From NCBI GenBank assembly GCA_963839515.1, contig CAWIVN010000020.1, forward strand, positions 62,001-126,000: a stretch of DNA of 64,000 nt, in the 5' to 3' direction. Source of the DNA: Fredericiella sp963839515. Its GTDB lineage: Bacteria > Chloroflexota > Anaerolineae > Caldilineales > Caldilineaceae. Below the pieces are notes generated by a model that did not search any database, was not told where the DNA came from, and worked only from the letters and a program-made list of their open reading frames with translations. The position numbers and the translations under genes are program-made. The first letter of the stretch is position 1, and each line of letters starts with the position of its first letter. Below, piece after piece: positions 36,238 to 45,485 of the stretch.

Positions 36238-37527
36238 ATGTCTGACCATTCATCACAAGCTGCAGCCAACGCTGCATCAGATTTCTCCCTCGACGCGACG
36301 CCCGGCGCCTACGCCGTGACGGGCTTTGACGCCGCCGGGCTGGCCGCAGGCATCAAGAAGAGCGGCGCGCCGGACATGGCGTTGGTCGCTTCGCGCATCC
36401 CGTGCCGCGCTGCCGGCGTTTTTACCCAGAACGCTTTTCCGGCTGCACCCGTCAACTACGACCGGCGGCTGCTCAACTTCAACCCCGAGGCGGTATACGC
36501 CATTGTGATCAACGCCGGCTGTGCGAATGCCTGCACCGGCGTCGAGGGCGAAGCCAATGCCCGCCGCACCGCCGAACTGGTGGCGCTGCACCTGGGCGCG
36601 TACGAGCACTCGGTATTCGTCATGAGCACCGGCGTGATCGGCGTGCAACTGCCGATGGCCAAGATCGAGGCCGGTGTGCCCAAGCTGGTGGACGAACTCT
36701 CGCCTGACGGATGGCCTGCGGCAGCCACGGCCATCATGACCACGGATACGCGGCCCAAGCTGGTGACGCGCACGGCGCAGGTGGGTGACCGCCGGGTGCG
36801 CTGCACGGGCATCGCCAAGGGTGCGGGCATGATCCATCCCAACATGGCGACCATGCTCAGCGCTATCGTGACCGATGCCTTTGTCGCGCAGCCAGCGCTA
36901 CAGGCGGCGCTGGTGGCGGCAGCCAACATCAGCTTTAACCGCATCTCAATCGACGGCGACACCAGTACGAACGACACCGTGCTGCTGCTGGCCAACGGGC
37001 TGGCCGACAACGAGGAGATCGTCGAGACGAGTGGTGAGCTGTACGAAGCCTTCTTGGGCATCCTGGGCGAAGTGTGCACCGAACTAGCGCAGGCCGTCGT
37101 GCGCGATGGCGAGGGTGTCACGCGTTTTGTCGCCATCCACGTGCGCGGGGCGGCTAGCGACGAGGCGGCGCACACTGCCGCCAACACCGTGGCCACCAGT
37201 CCGCTCGTCAAGACTGCCTTTTTCGGCGGCGACGCGAACTGGGGGCGTATCCTAGCCGCGGTTGGGCGCTCGGGCATAGAGGTCGATCCTGGGCGGGCGG
37301 CCCTCTACATCGACGGCGGTCCGGACGCAAGCACGCGCCTGGGTGAACTGCAGTTGGTGGCGGGCGGCACGCCGCTCCCTTACAGTGAAGATCAGGCTAC
37401 CGCTATCTTTGCCCAGCCCGAGATCGACGTGCGCGTCGAGCTGGACCTGGGCGATGGACGGGCCACGGTGTGGACGTCCGACCTCAGCTATGACTACGTC
37501 CGCATCAACGGCGACTACCGCACCTAG
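36238..37527 (+). CDS. argJ: Bifunctional glutamate N-acetyltransferase / ornithine acetyltransferase
   Basis: 429 residues. It carries the autocleavage site KGAGMIHPNMATMLSAIVTDA, in which the ATML Thr becomes the N-terminal nucleophile of the beta chain. SGAPDMALVASRIPCRAAGVFTQNAFPAAPV and NAGCANACTG lie in the alpha chain, SFNRISIDGDTSTNDTVLL and FGGDANWGRILAAVGRSG in the beta chain. ArgJ recycles the acetyl group between N-acetylornithine and glutamate in the cyclic arginine route. Whether it also uses acetyl-CoA cannot be told from sequence. It lies directly downstream of argH. Confidence 0.96.
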   Translation: MSDHSSQAAANAASDFSLDATPGAYAVTGFDAAGLAAGIKKSGAPDMALVASRIPCRAAGVFTQNAFPAAPVNYDRRLLNFNPEAVYAIVINAGCANACTGVEGEANARRTAELVALHLGAYEHSVFVMSTGVIGVQLPMAKIEAGVPKLVDELSPDGWPAAATAIMTTDTRPKLVTRTAQVGDRRVRCTGIAKGAGMIHPNMATMLSAIVTDAFVAQPALQAALVAAANISFNRISIDGDTSTNDTVLLLANGLADNEEIVETSGELYEAFLGILGEVCTELAQAVVRDGEGVTRFVAIHVRGAASDEAAHTAANTVATSPLVKTAFFGGDANWGRILAAVGRSGIEVDPGRAALYIDGGPDASTRLGELQLVAGGTPLPYSEDQATAIFAQPEIDVRVELDLGDGRATVWTSDLSYDYVRINGDYRT

Positions 37528-37574
37528 GCCAAGACTGTCCCTGGGACATATTTCGCGTCGCGAAGAGGCCATCC

Positions 37575-38465
37575 ATGAAGCGTATTCCTTGGCCGCGTGT
37601 ACTCGACGAGCTGCGACGGCTGATCCTGCTGCTCCTAGGCGCCGGCCTCTCGGCCGTGGGCTATGCGGTGTTCCAGGTACCCTACAACATCGCAGCCGGC
37701 GGCGTCAGCGGCATTGCCATCTTGGTGAACCACTTTACCGGCTGGCCCGTCTCAACCTTCTACCTCGTAGCCAACATCCCGCTCTTTATCCTAGGCTACA
37801 TCTACCTGGGGCGTTGGCGCTTTCTGTGGAGCACCGCCCTGGTCGTGCTCATTTTTTCAGGAGCGACGCAGTGGCTGGAGGTTAATTTGCCGCAGTACCT
37901 GGCCAGCTATCCGATCACCGACAACGTCCTGTTGAGCGCCATCTGGGCGGGCCTGGTGGGCGGCATCGGCGGCGGCCTGGTGTACTGGGCAGGCTCCACT
38001 TCGGGTGGCACGGCCATCGTTGGCCGCGTGATCCAGATTAAGACCGGTCTGTCGCTGAGCCAGATCTACCTCTTTGTGGATGGCACGATTGTAGTGGCGG
38101 CAGGCATTGTCTTCGGTTGGGAGACGGCATTGTATTCGATGTTGACGCTGCTGCTGAGCGGTATTGCCACCGATTATGTCCTGGAAGGGCCAAGCCGCAC
38201 GCGCACCGCTACCATTATCACCAGCAACCCGCAGCCCATTATAGACGCTCTCATGGCCGAGCTGAGCCGCGGCGTCAGCTACTGGGATGCCGTCGGCGGC
38301 TACACCGGCGAGAAGCGCACCATTATCGTCTGCACCATCTATCGCCCGCAGCTCAACGACCTCAAGCGCATCGTTGCCCGCCTCGATCCCAAGGCTTTTA
38401 TCACCATTGGCGTCACCCAGGAAGCCCTTGGCCAAGGCTTCGGCGACCTCTCCTTGCGCGAGTAG
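37575..38465 (+). CDS. YitT-family membrane protein (DUF161/DUF2179)
   Basis: 296 residues. Five or six transmembrane helices in the first about 200 residues, with the family segments YNIAAGGVSGIAILVNHFTGWPVSTFYLVANIPLFILG and GSTSGGTAIVGRVIQ. A cytosolic DUF2179 domain (RTATIITSNPQPIIDALMAEL...GVSYWDAVGGYTGEKRTIIVCTIYRPQL) follows, related to ligand-binding PII-like folds. The function of YitT proteins is not established. ATG 37575 has an AGGCC segment close upstream. A dispersed repeat begins 6 bases after the stop. Confidence 0.92.
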   Translation: MKRIPWPRVLDELRRLILLLLGAGLSAVGYAVFQVPYNIAAGGVSGIAILVNHFTGWPVSTFYLVANIPLFILGYIYLGRWRFLWSTALVVLIFSGATQWLEVNLPQYLASYPITDNVLLSAIWAGLVGGIGGGLVYWAGSTSGGTAIVGRVIQIKTGLSLSQIYLFVDGTIVVAAGIVFGWETALYSMLTLLLSGIATDYVLEGPSRTRTATIITSNPQPIIDALMAELSRGVSYWDAVGGYTGEKRTIIVCTIYRPQLNDLKRIVARLDPKAFITIGVTQEALGQGFGDLSLRE

Positions 38466-38470
38466 CCCGT

Positions 38471-38513
38471 ACGCCCTCGTACGGGTTTATGGGCACGCCT
38501 CCGTGCGCGTGTC
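38471..38513. repeat. Dispersed repeat, copy C (after the YitT gene)
   Basis: ACGCCCTCGTACGGGT... matches copy A at 33 of 43 positions and has the same two half-unit layout. Here it is not translated. The flank CCTTGCG...TAGCCCG is also similar beside copy B. Confidence 0.7.
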
Positions 38514-38524
38514 CCTTGCGAAAG

Positions 38525-39106
38525 CTAGCGCTTGACAGCTACCAGCAGACCAGTCGACCAATCGAGTTGCGTGATCCAGAGATCCGGGCGAGTCTGCAGC
38601 TCATTTAGCAGCTGTACGACACCCGCCCCGTGGTTGGGCGGCCAATTGGGCTGTGGCAGCAGGTCGTCCACGACGTAGAATCCGCCCGGCTTCAACAGTC
38701 CGAGCGTCAGATCCAACAGGCGATACTTGCCCGGCCAGGTGTCGGCAAAGATCAGGTCGTAACGCTCGCCCGCGGCGTGCAGGCGCGCCAGGGCAGCATC
38801 GCCGTCCTCTGTTACGAGGGTCAGGCGCTGATCGTCGCCGCAGTGCGCTGCTGCAACCGACTGCACCACAGCATCGTTGTCGAGCGACAGCAGCCGTGCC
38901 GCCGCGTCCATACCATGCAGCAGCCAGGACGTCGCCAATCCGGTGCCCGTGCCAAGTTCGAGCAGGTTCCCGCCGGGCTTGGATGCCGCCAGCGTGCGCA
39001 GCAGCATGCCCGTCTGCCGGTCCGACGCCATGGCAAAGCCGAGCGCGCTGGTGGCGGCTTCGAGCGCAGACAACTGCGGCGGCAGCTCGGCGGCCGGCGC
39101 AAACAC
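38525..39106 (-). CDS. O-methyltransferase-like SAM enzyme
   Basis: 193 residues starting with GTG directly after the TAG of the upstream gene. It shows the class I methyltransferase core: ASDRQTGMLLRTLAA (family 3 O-methyltransferase-like approach helix), GNLLELGTGTGLATSWLL (motif I), RLLSLDNDAV, ERYDLIFADTWPGKY (motif IV with metal-site-like Asp) and KPGGFYVVDDLLPQPN. Members methylate catechols or other small phenols, or are of unknown target. It appears to be co-transcribed with the DUF1905/YdeI-type gene. Confidence 0.82.
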   Translation of the reverse strand: MFAPAAELPPQLSALEAATSALGFAMASDRQTGMLLRTLAASKPGGNLLELGTGTGLATSWLLHGMDAAARLLSLDNDAVVQSVAAAHCGDDQRLTLVTEDGDAALARLHAAGERYDLIFADTWPGKYRLLDLTLGLLKPGGFYVVDDLLPQPNWPPNHGAGVVQLLNELQTRPDLWITQLDWSTGLLVAVKR

Positions 39107-39550
39107 CTACTTTCCCCCGCGCAACGCCGTCATCACCTTGTCCACCCGCCGCTGCCGAGTCTCCGGCGTCTTGGCATCCTCCACCGACAGCACGTGCAGC
39201 CGCTTGTTGCTGTATGACAACTTCTCAAAGGCCTGCTTCGCCGCCGGATCCACCTCCAGCGCTGCCGCCAGTTCGGCCGGCACCGTCACCTCGCGCGGCT
39301 CCGTATCGACCTCGATCGCCACGTCGAACTCGTCGCCGGCGTTGATGTCTGCTCCGGCACGGATCTCGGCGCTCACCGGAATCCAGAACTGCCCGCCCAT
39401 CGGCGCTACAGTCGTGCGATAAGTATAGCTGCCAATGGTCACGCGCACCGGCGGCCGCTTGCCGGCGCTGAGTTGCTCGACTACCTCATCCGGCACTTGG
39501 ATGCCGGTGGCCGTCTTGCCGTTAAGAATCAGGGTTGCGTGGAAGTGCAT
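39107..39550 (-). CDS. DUF1905/YdeI-type (bacteriocin-protection-like) protein
   Basis: Start set at ATG 39550 (MHFHATLILNGKTATGIQVP) with AAGGA upstream; 32 extra N-terminal codons overlap the lipoprotein gene and have no family match. 147 residues. The DUF1905 barrel (GIQVPDEVVEQLSAGKRPPVRVTIGSYTYRTTVAPMGGQFWIPVSAEIRAGADINAGDEFDVAIEVD) is followed by the short YdeI-like helical end (PAAKQAFEKLSYSNKRLHVLSVEDAKTPETRQRRVDKVMTALR). The function is not established; YdeI/OmdA proteins are linked to resistance against cationic peptides in some bacteria. Confidence 0.82.
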   Translation of the reverse strand: MHFHATLILNGKTATGIQVPDEVVEQLSAGKRPPVRVTIGSYTYRTTVAPMGGQFWIPVSAEIRAGADINAGDEFDVAIEVDTEPREVTVPAELAAALEVDPAAKQAFEKLSYSNKRLHVLSVEDAKTPETRQRRVDKVMTALRGGK

Positions 39551-40779
39551 ATGTGGTCCTTTTCGTCGCCGGCTGCAATCGTCGTGCCAGTAAGTTCTCG
39601 AATCATGCCTGAATCCACGTCCAGTTGTCGAATCGGCGGCGTCCAAGAGCCTAGTCCATCTGGTACACCCTCGCGGGCAGTATTGTAATAGAAATAGCGG
39701 CTGTCCGGCGACCAGCAGAGCCCTTGGAAGCCGTAGGCGCCCAGGCCGCCGCAGTTGATCAATTGGCTATCCACCTGCGCCGACGCCCCTGCGCCTGCGC
39801 GAGCCAGGCGCAGAGCCTCATAGGCGTACTCGCTCCCGTCGTCAGTCGCCACACACCCATACATGGCGATTTCAACCTGCCATTGTCCGTCCGGCGACGC
39901 ATACGTTACGGTGACTGGCTGCGTGCCTGTGACGACGGCAGCGATCGTGTCCAACGTGGCTGCATCCGGCGTGGGGGTGGGGGTCACCGCAGGAGGCACT
40001 GCCTGTGCACCGGCAGCCACTGATGCGCCGGTACTCAACCGATCGTAGACGGCGTGGGCAATCGTATCCAATTCCTCGATTTCAGCCTCACTCATCGCCT
40101 GGTCGCCGGTCCCGGCCAGGTAGCTGTCACCATACTGGGTCGGTGCGTGGTTGGACAGCCAGCCGTCGATGCGTTCCCATTCGGCTGTCTCCAGCCAGCC
40201 GCTACCAACGCTGTTTGCCGCCCCGCCTGTGCAATGCACCGTTTCAGCAGTGGCATAGCCATGGTTCAGCACAGTCAAATGTTTGCAGACTCCCGGCTGG
40301 CCCCCGATCTCGCCCAAGAACCAGCTCAGCGCCGTGCGGCAGGCAGCGCACACATGGCCCGAGATGGATTCGCCGGCCGTCCACTGGGCCCACGCCAAGA
40401 TCGCCCGCTGCCAGGCAGGGGAAGCAACGTTGCCATAGCCGCGGAACACCAGCTCGTCACTGTCGGTGCTGTACGCAAAAGGCGCAAAGCGCGCCGCCAT
40501 CTCGGCGAACTCGAAGCCAGTGGGCGCTGCCCTCTCACGGCCTTCGCCGCAGTACCCTGCCGCCATCGCACTACCGAAGTAGACTTTGAGTTGCTTGCAA
40601 GTATCGGCGTTGCCGTCGCCCCAAGGGCCATAGCCCTGCCACTCCAGCAGGGGAAGATGCGGCGCAAGCATGACACCAGTCGAAGCCGGCTGGCGGTCCG
40701 CCGACACCGCCGCGCAGCCGGACGCTAATGTGAGCCCAATTAGGAGCACAACAATGCGAACTATGTAGGATTGGTGCAT
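39529..40779 (-). CDS. Uncharacterised lipoprotein
   Basis: 416 residues. Signal peptide with lipobox LTLASGC (Cys at about residue 22), so lipid-anchored on the outer face. The N-terminal half is Cys-rich (DTCKQLKVYFGSAMAAGYCGEG; GHVCAACRTAL; GVCKHLTVLNHGYATAETVHC) and may form disulfides. A Pro-Thr linker (TPTPTPDA) precedes a C-terminal beta-rich part with WSPDSRYFYYNTAREG, like one blade of a WD40/TolB-type propeller. I do not recognise the family. The 3' end overlaps the YdeI-type gene by 22 bases. Confidence 0.75.
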   Translation of the reverse strand: MHQSYIVRIVVLLIGLTLASGCAAVSADRQPASTGVMLAPHLPLLEWQGYGPWGDGNADTCKQLKVYFGSAMAAGYCGEGRERAAPTGFEFAEMAARFAPFAYSTDSDELVFRGYGNVASPAWQRAILAWAQWTAGESISGHVCAACRTALSWFLGEIGGQPGVCKHLTVLNHGYATAETVHCTGGAANSVGSGWLETAEWERIDGWLSNHAPTQYGDSYLAGTGDQAMSEAEIEELDTIAHAVYDRLSTGASVAAGAQAVPPAVTPTPTPDAATLDTIAAVVTGTQPVTVTYASPDGQWQVEIAMYGCVATDDGSEYAYEALRLARAGAGASAQVDSQLINCGGLGAYGFQGLCWSPDSRYFYYNTAREGVPDGLGSWTPPIRQLDVDSGMIRELTGTTIAAGDEKDHICTSTQP

Positions 40780-40881
40780 AACATTCTCCGGCTACAGACT
40801 CGGATCTTTTGCTGCTGACATAGTGAACACAACTGAACGTTGCATATGGTACAATATGTCTGACGGAACCGCATTGGTTAT

Positions 40882-41274
40882 ATGTTCCTGCAGGACACTC
40901 TTATGACGGTAATGGTATTGTCACCTGGCGCCACCGGCAATCTGCCCGAGACTGATTATGCAGACATCGTAGTGCATGTTAGTGCGCGGATACTAAGCGC
41001 TGTCCGTGCTCGACGTAAGGCGAACGGTTGGCTGGCCATGGAGGCCGGTGATCGCTTGTTGGCCGGTGACCCCGAACTGGTGATCGACGAACATCTACGC
41101 TGGCGTGTGCCAGTGCACTGGACATCGCCGACAAAGGGCATACTGGCAGAGCGGGTCTACGACCTGATGATGGATGCCGTCACAGGTGAAGTACCTGACG
41201 AGCAAGCTCAGATAAAAAAGATTCAAAGGCGCGTTAAAAATGCTGCCCGTTCCCTACGCAGCACAGATCAATGA
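40882..41274 (+). CDS. Uncharacterised protein paired with C39 peptidase
   Basis: 130 residues, soluble and mixed alpha/beta. The core ARRKANGWLAMEAGDRLLAGDPELVIDEHLRWRVPVHWTSPTKG...VYDLMMDAVTGEV resembles short proteins of unknown function that occur with C39-like peptidase genes in Chloroflexota and cyanobacteria. That is recalled from family knowledge, not checked. The helical C-terminus is basic. Its 3' end overlaps the peptidase start by 35 bases, so translation is coupled. ATG 40903 is an alternative start. Confidence 0.6.
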   Translation: MFLQDTLMTVMVLSPGATGNLPETDYADIVVHVSARILSAVRARRKANGWLAMEAGDRLLAGDPELVIDEHLRWRVPVHWTSPTKGILAERVYDLMMDAVTGEVPDEQAQIKKIQRRVKNAARSLRSTDQ

Positions 41275-41674
41275 CAGTGCCTGCCTCCCCGCTTGTGCCC
41301 AGATGGTACTGGCGTACTATGGACGCAAAGTCAGCCAAACGCAGTTGATCCGCCTGCTTGGCACAACAGACGCCGGAACACCATTTTCCCGTCTGCCTCT
41401 GTTGTCGCAGCTAGGCGCAACAGTAGCCCTTGGCACGAATGGCACGCTGGCTGAGTTGCAGGCGACGTTACCCGTCATTGTAGGTTTACACGCTGGTTGG
41501 CTTCCCGGCCATATCGTCGAAAGTCAACACGCCGTGGTTGTCATAGGAATTGATCCTGAGGGCATCCTGATCTTGGATCCTCCTCAAGGTGCAGACCCCA
41601 TCCTACTGTCGCAAAATGAGTTTCTGACCGCTTGGATCGAGATGGATTCCGTCTTCGGTGTTGTAAGTAGTTAG
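41240..41674 (+). CDS. C39-like papain-fold cysteine peptidase
   Basis: 144 residues. The catalytic Cys is in DSACLPACAQMVLAYYG, where the first Cys follows the QIND segment, and the catalytic His in SQHAVVVIGID, followed by the Asp-containing LILDPPQG. This is the layout of Peptidase_C39_2 domains. It has no transporter, signal peptide or membrane part, so it is not a bacteriocin exporter; the substrate may be the upstream partner. It is convergent with the DUF1998 helicase remnant, 11 bases away. Confidence 0.75.
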   Translation: MLPVPYAAQINDSACLPACAQMVLAYYGRKVSQTQLIRLLGTTDAGTPFSRLPLLSQLGATVALGTNGTLAELQATLPVIVGLHAGWLPGHIVESQHAVVVIGIDPEGILILDPPQGADPILLSQNEFLTAWIEMDSVFGVVSS

Positions 41675-41685
41675 CGTTACACGCC

Positions 41686-43500
41686 TTATATCACCCCAAT
41701 CCTCTGGCCATTCCCAAGGACTTCGGGATAAATGCTTATCTGGTCCCAGATATCGCGATCATAGCGGACGACGATCACCCGATAGCCCTGGCTGATCAGT
41801 GCAGGCCGGACGCGGTTGTCGATCGCTATCTGATCCGGTTCATCGTGTACAGCTCCGTCACAGAAGACGCAGATGTTAGGTTCGTAGAAAAAGTCGGGAA
41901 TACAGCGCGGTGTAGCAATTGAGCGCTGCGCTTCGTCGGGCAAACGGCAGTTTCGTTCAGCCAATGTGTCCAAGAACCTGCGCTCAATCTCCGAGCGGCT
42001 GTCGGTAAACGAGCGTAACCATGCAAGTTGCGCCGCATAGTCACGACCGCTACTACGCAAGAGTGTACGACCCTCGGCTAGCGCAAGCAGGATTTCGCGA
42101 ATGCGTTTGCGATCCAGTTGCAGAGCATCTTGCTGATTGCCAAAACTCATCAAGCATTCATAGCACGCGGCTTCGCAGTCCTCTTTGGTGTCTTCGCCAG
42201 CTTCGTCGAAGTGGCAGCGTTCCAGAGCCTCACGTGCCACGCGCGCCATCGCACCCGAATCTTCGACTAATTGGCGCAAGACGCCTGCCCCCCCTTCGGT
42301 AGCCTCATAGAAGAGAATGGCACGCTGGGCGCCTGCACCGATGCGTTCGCTACTTAGTTCTGACTCCTCCAACTGGAAAGCTTGCTCGAAGCCGCGCTGC
42401 AGTGCATACTGCAGCGTTGTCTCAAGGATCGACTGCTCATTTCCGGAACCTGCTTGTGCGAAACGTACAAGCAGCACGTTTTGAGTACCCTGCACGGCCA
42501 GGCGTACTCGTTCCAATCGCCGTGGACGTTGCGACCTGTCATTGGCTGGTGGCGAGGAAGCGAACACGTCACCATTCTCAAAATCGATGTAGAAACCATC
42601 TTCGCTGCTGGACTTCCACCCATGATTGATACGCAGGAGCGTGGTGGCCGGAGCATAAGTAAGGCGGAGCACTGACGTGCCGTTGACTGTGACATCTGCC
42701 TCCTGTACGCGCGCTACACTGCCATCCTGCGCGAATTGGAAACACGTCTCAAGCCTATAGCCGCGCCGGCGGCGTTCTTCCTCGTCGCACGTAATGCGTG
42801 AACGCCGCCGCACGCGAACGTTTGGCATATCGATGATCGTGCCAACGAAGCTGTTTGAGCCATCAAAGCGCGTACCGCAGTTGGCACAGAGATCAAGATC
42901 GGGGGCGCCATAGGCACCGCAAGTGCGGCAAAGGCGCACCCTGCGGCGGCGTGAATCCAACCCGCCTGGCGGCGCCTGGAAGCTGACGACCTCCCATTTG
43001 GATCCTTCGTGATATAGGATGTTGCCGGGTGCGAACTCGCGCAAGGCAAGGAAGCGCGGTCTGCTGATAAACTCACCCTCGTCGCGTGGCACCCAAGCAC
43101 GTACAGGCAGGGCAGGAAAATTGTAGCCTGGAAGGAAGGCCTCGCTGGCAAGATAGCGATAGGGATAGAAATCGCCTTCCTCGCGTGTCGTGTCGATCTG
43201 AAGCAGCAAGTTTCGCTGGCGCAGACCTTCCTGTTGACGAGCCATTGCTGCTGCTTGTTCATCGGGGCGCCGCGCACGCATTTAATCATTCTGTGCCTCT
43301 TGGAACTGGCGCGTCGCGGCCCGGAATAGGTCGCGCCAGCGATCGAAGGCACCATCAAAGCGCTCCGGCGCCGCGACAAGCACCTGTTCGAGCCAACGTT
43401 CGGAGAACCAGTCGGAAACAGCCAACACGTTGTCGTCAGCGGCCAACATGCGCTGCACGCGTTGGCGCACACGGCCGAGTGCAGCACCGTCAAGAACTTC
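41686..43500 (-). pseudogene. 3' remnant of a DUF1998 helicase with endonuclease-like C-terminus
   Basis: The downstream part (41686-43281) encodes 531 residues: ISRPRFLALREFAPGN, a CxxC zinc pair (CRTCGAYGAPDLDLCANCG), a DUF1998/MZB four-Cys site (CHFDEAGEDTKEDCEAACYECLMSFGNQQ) and a C-terminal DUF559/Vsr-like PD-(D/E)XK fold (PDFFYEPNICVFCDGAVHD). The same frame continues upstream through an in-frame TAA (43282-43284) to about 43500 (VREVLDGAALGRVRQRV...SDWFSERWLEQVL). The helicase motor itself is missing, cut by the IS4 remnant. Large helicases of this kind occur in defence islands, but no DISARM or other partner genes are present. It is non-functional as it stands. Confidence 0.75.
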
Positions 43501-43579
43501 GCGAACCTTGGCTGCTGGCGACTGCGCTTGACGACCCGCAGCAGGCTATGGCCCTCTATCGCAGTCGCATGAAGATCGA
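43491..43579 (+). pseudogene. IS4-type transposase, left fragment
   Basis: Read on the plus strand: QELREPWLLATALDDPQQAMALYRSRMKIE, the conserved segment that in IS4-family transposases leads into the catalytic Glu region. It stops at GA (43578-43579), where the serine-recombinase element begins. The start of the fragment against the helicase remnant is uncertain. Confidence 0.75.
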
Positions 43580-45182
43580 AATGGTCTTTACGCAAATGAC
43601 AAAAGGGCGTGTGTTCACCGTGGGGCCCCGTTGGGATCACGTAGCGAATCTCGACCTTGTCGTTGTCAACGATGACGCAGTCGATCAGCAGTTCTACCAG
43701 TTGTCTGCATTGGGCAAAACTCAGTTGGTCCAGGGTTGGCGCCAGGCGTTGGCAAAAATCATCGATGTGGGTCGCCAACTTGGCCACATCCAATTGCTTT
43801 TGGGCTTGAAGTTCCAGTTGTCGCAGTTGTTGTGTCAGCCCGTTCTGCGTCTGGGCTAACTCATGTTGCTTGCGTTCGAATTCATCCCGGCCAATCACTT
43901 CCGCCAAATAGACCTCGAGCAGGCGGGCCTGTTGGCGTTCCAGTTGCGCCAGAGAAGCGCGCAGCGTGCGTTGGCGATCTTGCAGTGCTTGCGGGAGCCA
44001 TTCGCCAGCTTGGGCCCGGGCCAATTCATGGGTTACAAGCTCCGGATCGGTCAGAATGCGGCAAAGATCCTGCCAGACCAACAGGTCCAGCGCCGTGGCT
44101 GGCGCATAGCGCGCCGTAGAGCGTTCGCCCTTCGCCGCGCGCAGAGCATCCCTGCGCCCGCAACAGCTATAGTAGGCATAGCCAGCGCCGGCCAGGCGTC
44201 CGGTACAGGCCAAGCGACATTGGCCGCAACTGACGAGGCCACGCAGCAAGTAGTCCTGCATCTGATTATTGCGCCGCGCCCACTGCTTGTTCTGCTCCAG
44301 ACGCTGTTGGGCCATATCGAAAGTCTCCTGGCTAACGATAGCCGGCACTGGGATGGCGATCCATTCCTCTTCTGGCGTCGTTTGCTGGCTATAGCCCGCG
44401 CCCACTGGTTGCACGGCCGACTTGCGCCGGCGAGCTGGTATGGGGCGCGACCGACCACTATACGCAGTCCCGGTATACGCAGGCGAACGGAGGATGCCAC
44501 GCACCGTGGCTACATTCCAGCGCACACCACCCCTTGGGGGTGGGATCTGCCGGTCATTCAGCGTTTTAGCTACCCAATACAGCGAAGCCGGTGTGGCTGG
44601 ATCAGTATACCAAGCGAAAATCTGCTTGACCACCTCAGCCTTGATCAAATCCACGCCGACGCGGGTCGCATCCCGCGGCCGTTCCGGGTCCAGGATGTAG
44701 CCATAGGGCGCAAAGGTCCAGGGCAACAACAGACCGCTCCGCATCTTGGTCTGTCGCCCGCGGCGCATCCGGTCCGCAATCAGGCTGCGCTCATACTCGG
44801 CCACCGCACCACGAATCTGCAACAGCAGCTGGTCGTGGGGATCGTCACTCATGGGCCGATCCAAGAACTCGATCTGACAGCCATACCCGTGCAATTCTTC
44901 GACCAACAACACCTGGTGCACGTACTTCCGTGCCAGCCGATCCGGTGCAGTCACCAGCACCAACTCAATACTGCCCAGGGCAACCTGATCGCGCAGCCGA
45001 TCCAGCCCCGGACGATTCAACCGTGCCCCGCTGTAGCCATCGTCGCGATAGATGTGCTCGTCGGCCAAGTGCCACTCCTGCTGGCCAACAACATGTGCAC
45101 GCAGCCGCTCCAGTTGTTGCTCAATCGTCTGCGCCTGCTGTTGGCGACTCGTCGAAACGCGGACATACAATGCAACTTCCAT
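43580..45182 (-). CDS. Large serine recombinase of the element
   Basis: About 534 residues within the element. The N-terminal resolvase domain has the catalytic Ser10 in LYVRVSTSRQQQAQT, then EYERSLIADRMRRGRQTK. A Recombinase domain follows (LYWVAKTLNDRQIPPPRGG; TVRGILRSPAYTGTAY), a zinc ribbon (LRGLVSCGQCRLACTG...YYSCCGR) and a coiled coil (RTLRASLAQLERQQARLLEVYL). The end VIVDNDKVEIRYVIPTGPHGEHTPFCHLRKDHF is typical of the family. There is no stop codon before the left end; the frame continues into flanking DNA to 42714, adding 288 codons antisense to the helicase. That tail is not part of the natural protein. Confidence 0.9.
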
Positions 45183-45333
45183 TTTGTTCCCCCTCTTGAT
45201 GTGATGATGCAGGCGCAGAGCCTGTGGTACCCTCCATCATCCAACTCAGAAGAAACTGGTAGACATAATCCCAGCGGCGCTGCCCGTCTTGCTGTGCGAC
45301 CAGGGTGCGACTCACTTCCCATTGCCGTTTCAT
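45121..45333 (-). CDS. Small protein upstream of the serine recombinase
   Basis: 70 residues from ATG 45333, with GGGAGGA 3 bases before it: MKRQWEVSRTLVAQQDGQRRWDYVYQFLLSW. The pattern QRRWDxxYQxLL is, as I recall, shared by short proteins encoded before recombinases of related elements; I could not check this. It overlaps the recombinase start by 62 bases in another frame. It may help excision or regulate expression. A hairpin CCCAAGCA/TGCTTGGG lies just upstream. Confidence 0.6.
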   Translation of the reverse strand: MKRQWEVSRTLVAQQDGQRRWDYVYQFLLSWMMEGTTGSAPASSHQEGEQNGSCIVCPRFDESPTAGADD

Positions 45334-45485
45334 GGTTCCTCCCAAGCAGTGATGGCTTTGCTTGGGAGGATACTCCAGCAGGGTCAATCAAGCGTTTGTC
45401 GCAGCCGCAATGGCCGTCGCCACCACGACAGTTGCAGCTCACCCCAGCGCGTCACACAGAATTTGTCATTTGTGATCATACCATT

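Larger units (their letters stand above)
43580..45485 (-). mobile_element. Serine-recombinase element inserted in an IS4 transposase gene
   Basis: 1,906 bp. Left end AATGGT-N7-CAAATGACAAA (43580-43603); right end is the inverted match TTTGTCATTTG-N7-ACCATT (45462-45485), so 17 of 24 terminal bases are identical in inverted orientation. The dinucleotide GA flanks both sides (43578-43579 and 45486-45487). Deleting the element and one GA joins ...RSRMKI-E to HGFRDWK... in frame, exactly the transposase consensus. It carries the recombinase and a small upstream gene. Confidence 0.88.

Noticed and set aside
41686..43500. DISARM or other complete defence system
   Set aside because: Only a truncated DUF1998 part with a nonsense codon exists; no methylase, PLD nuclease, SNF2 or other partner is nearby.
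43863..45485. Long plus-strand frame across the recombinase element
   Set aside because: Only the last about 120 codons, after 45486, match a protein (IS4 transposase). The rest is antisense to the recombinase.
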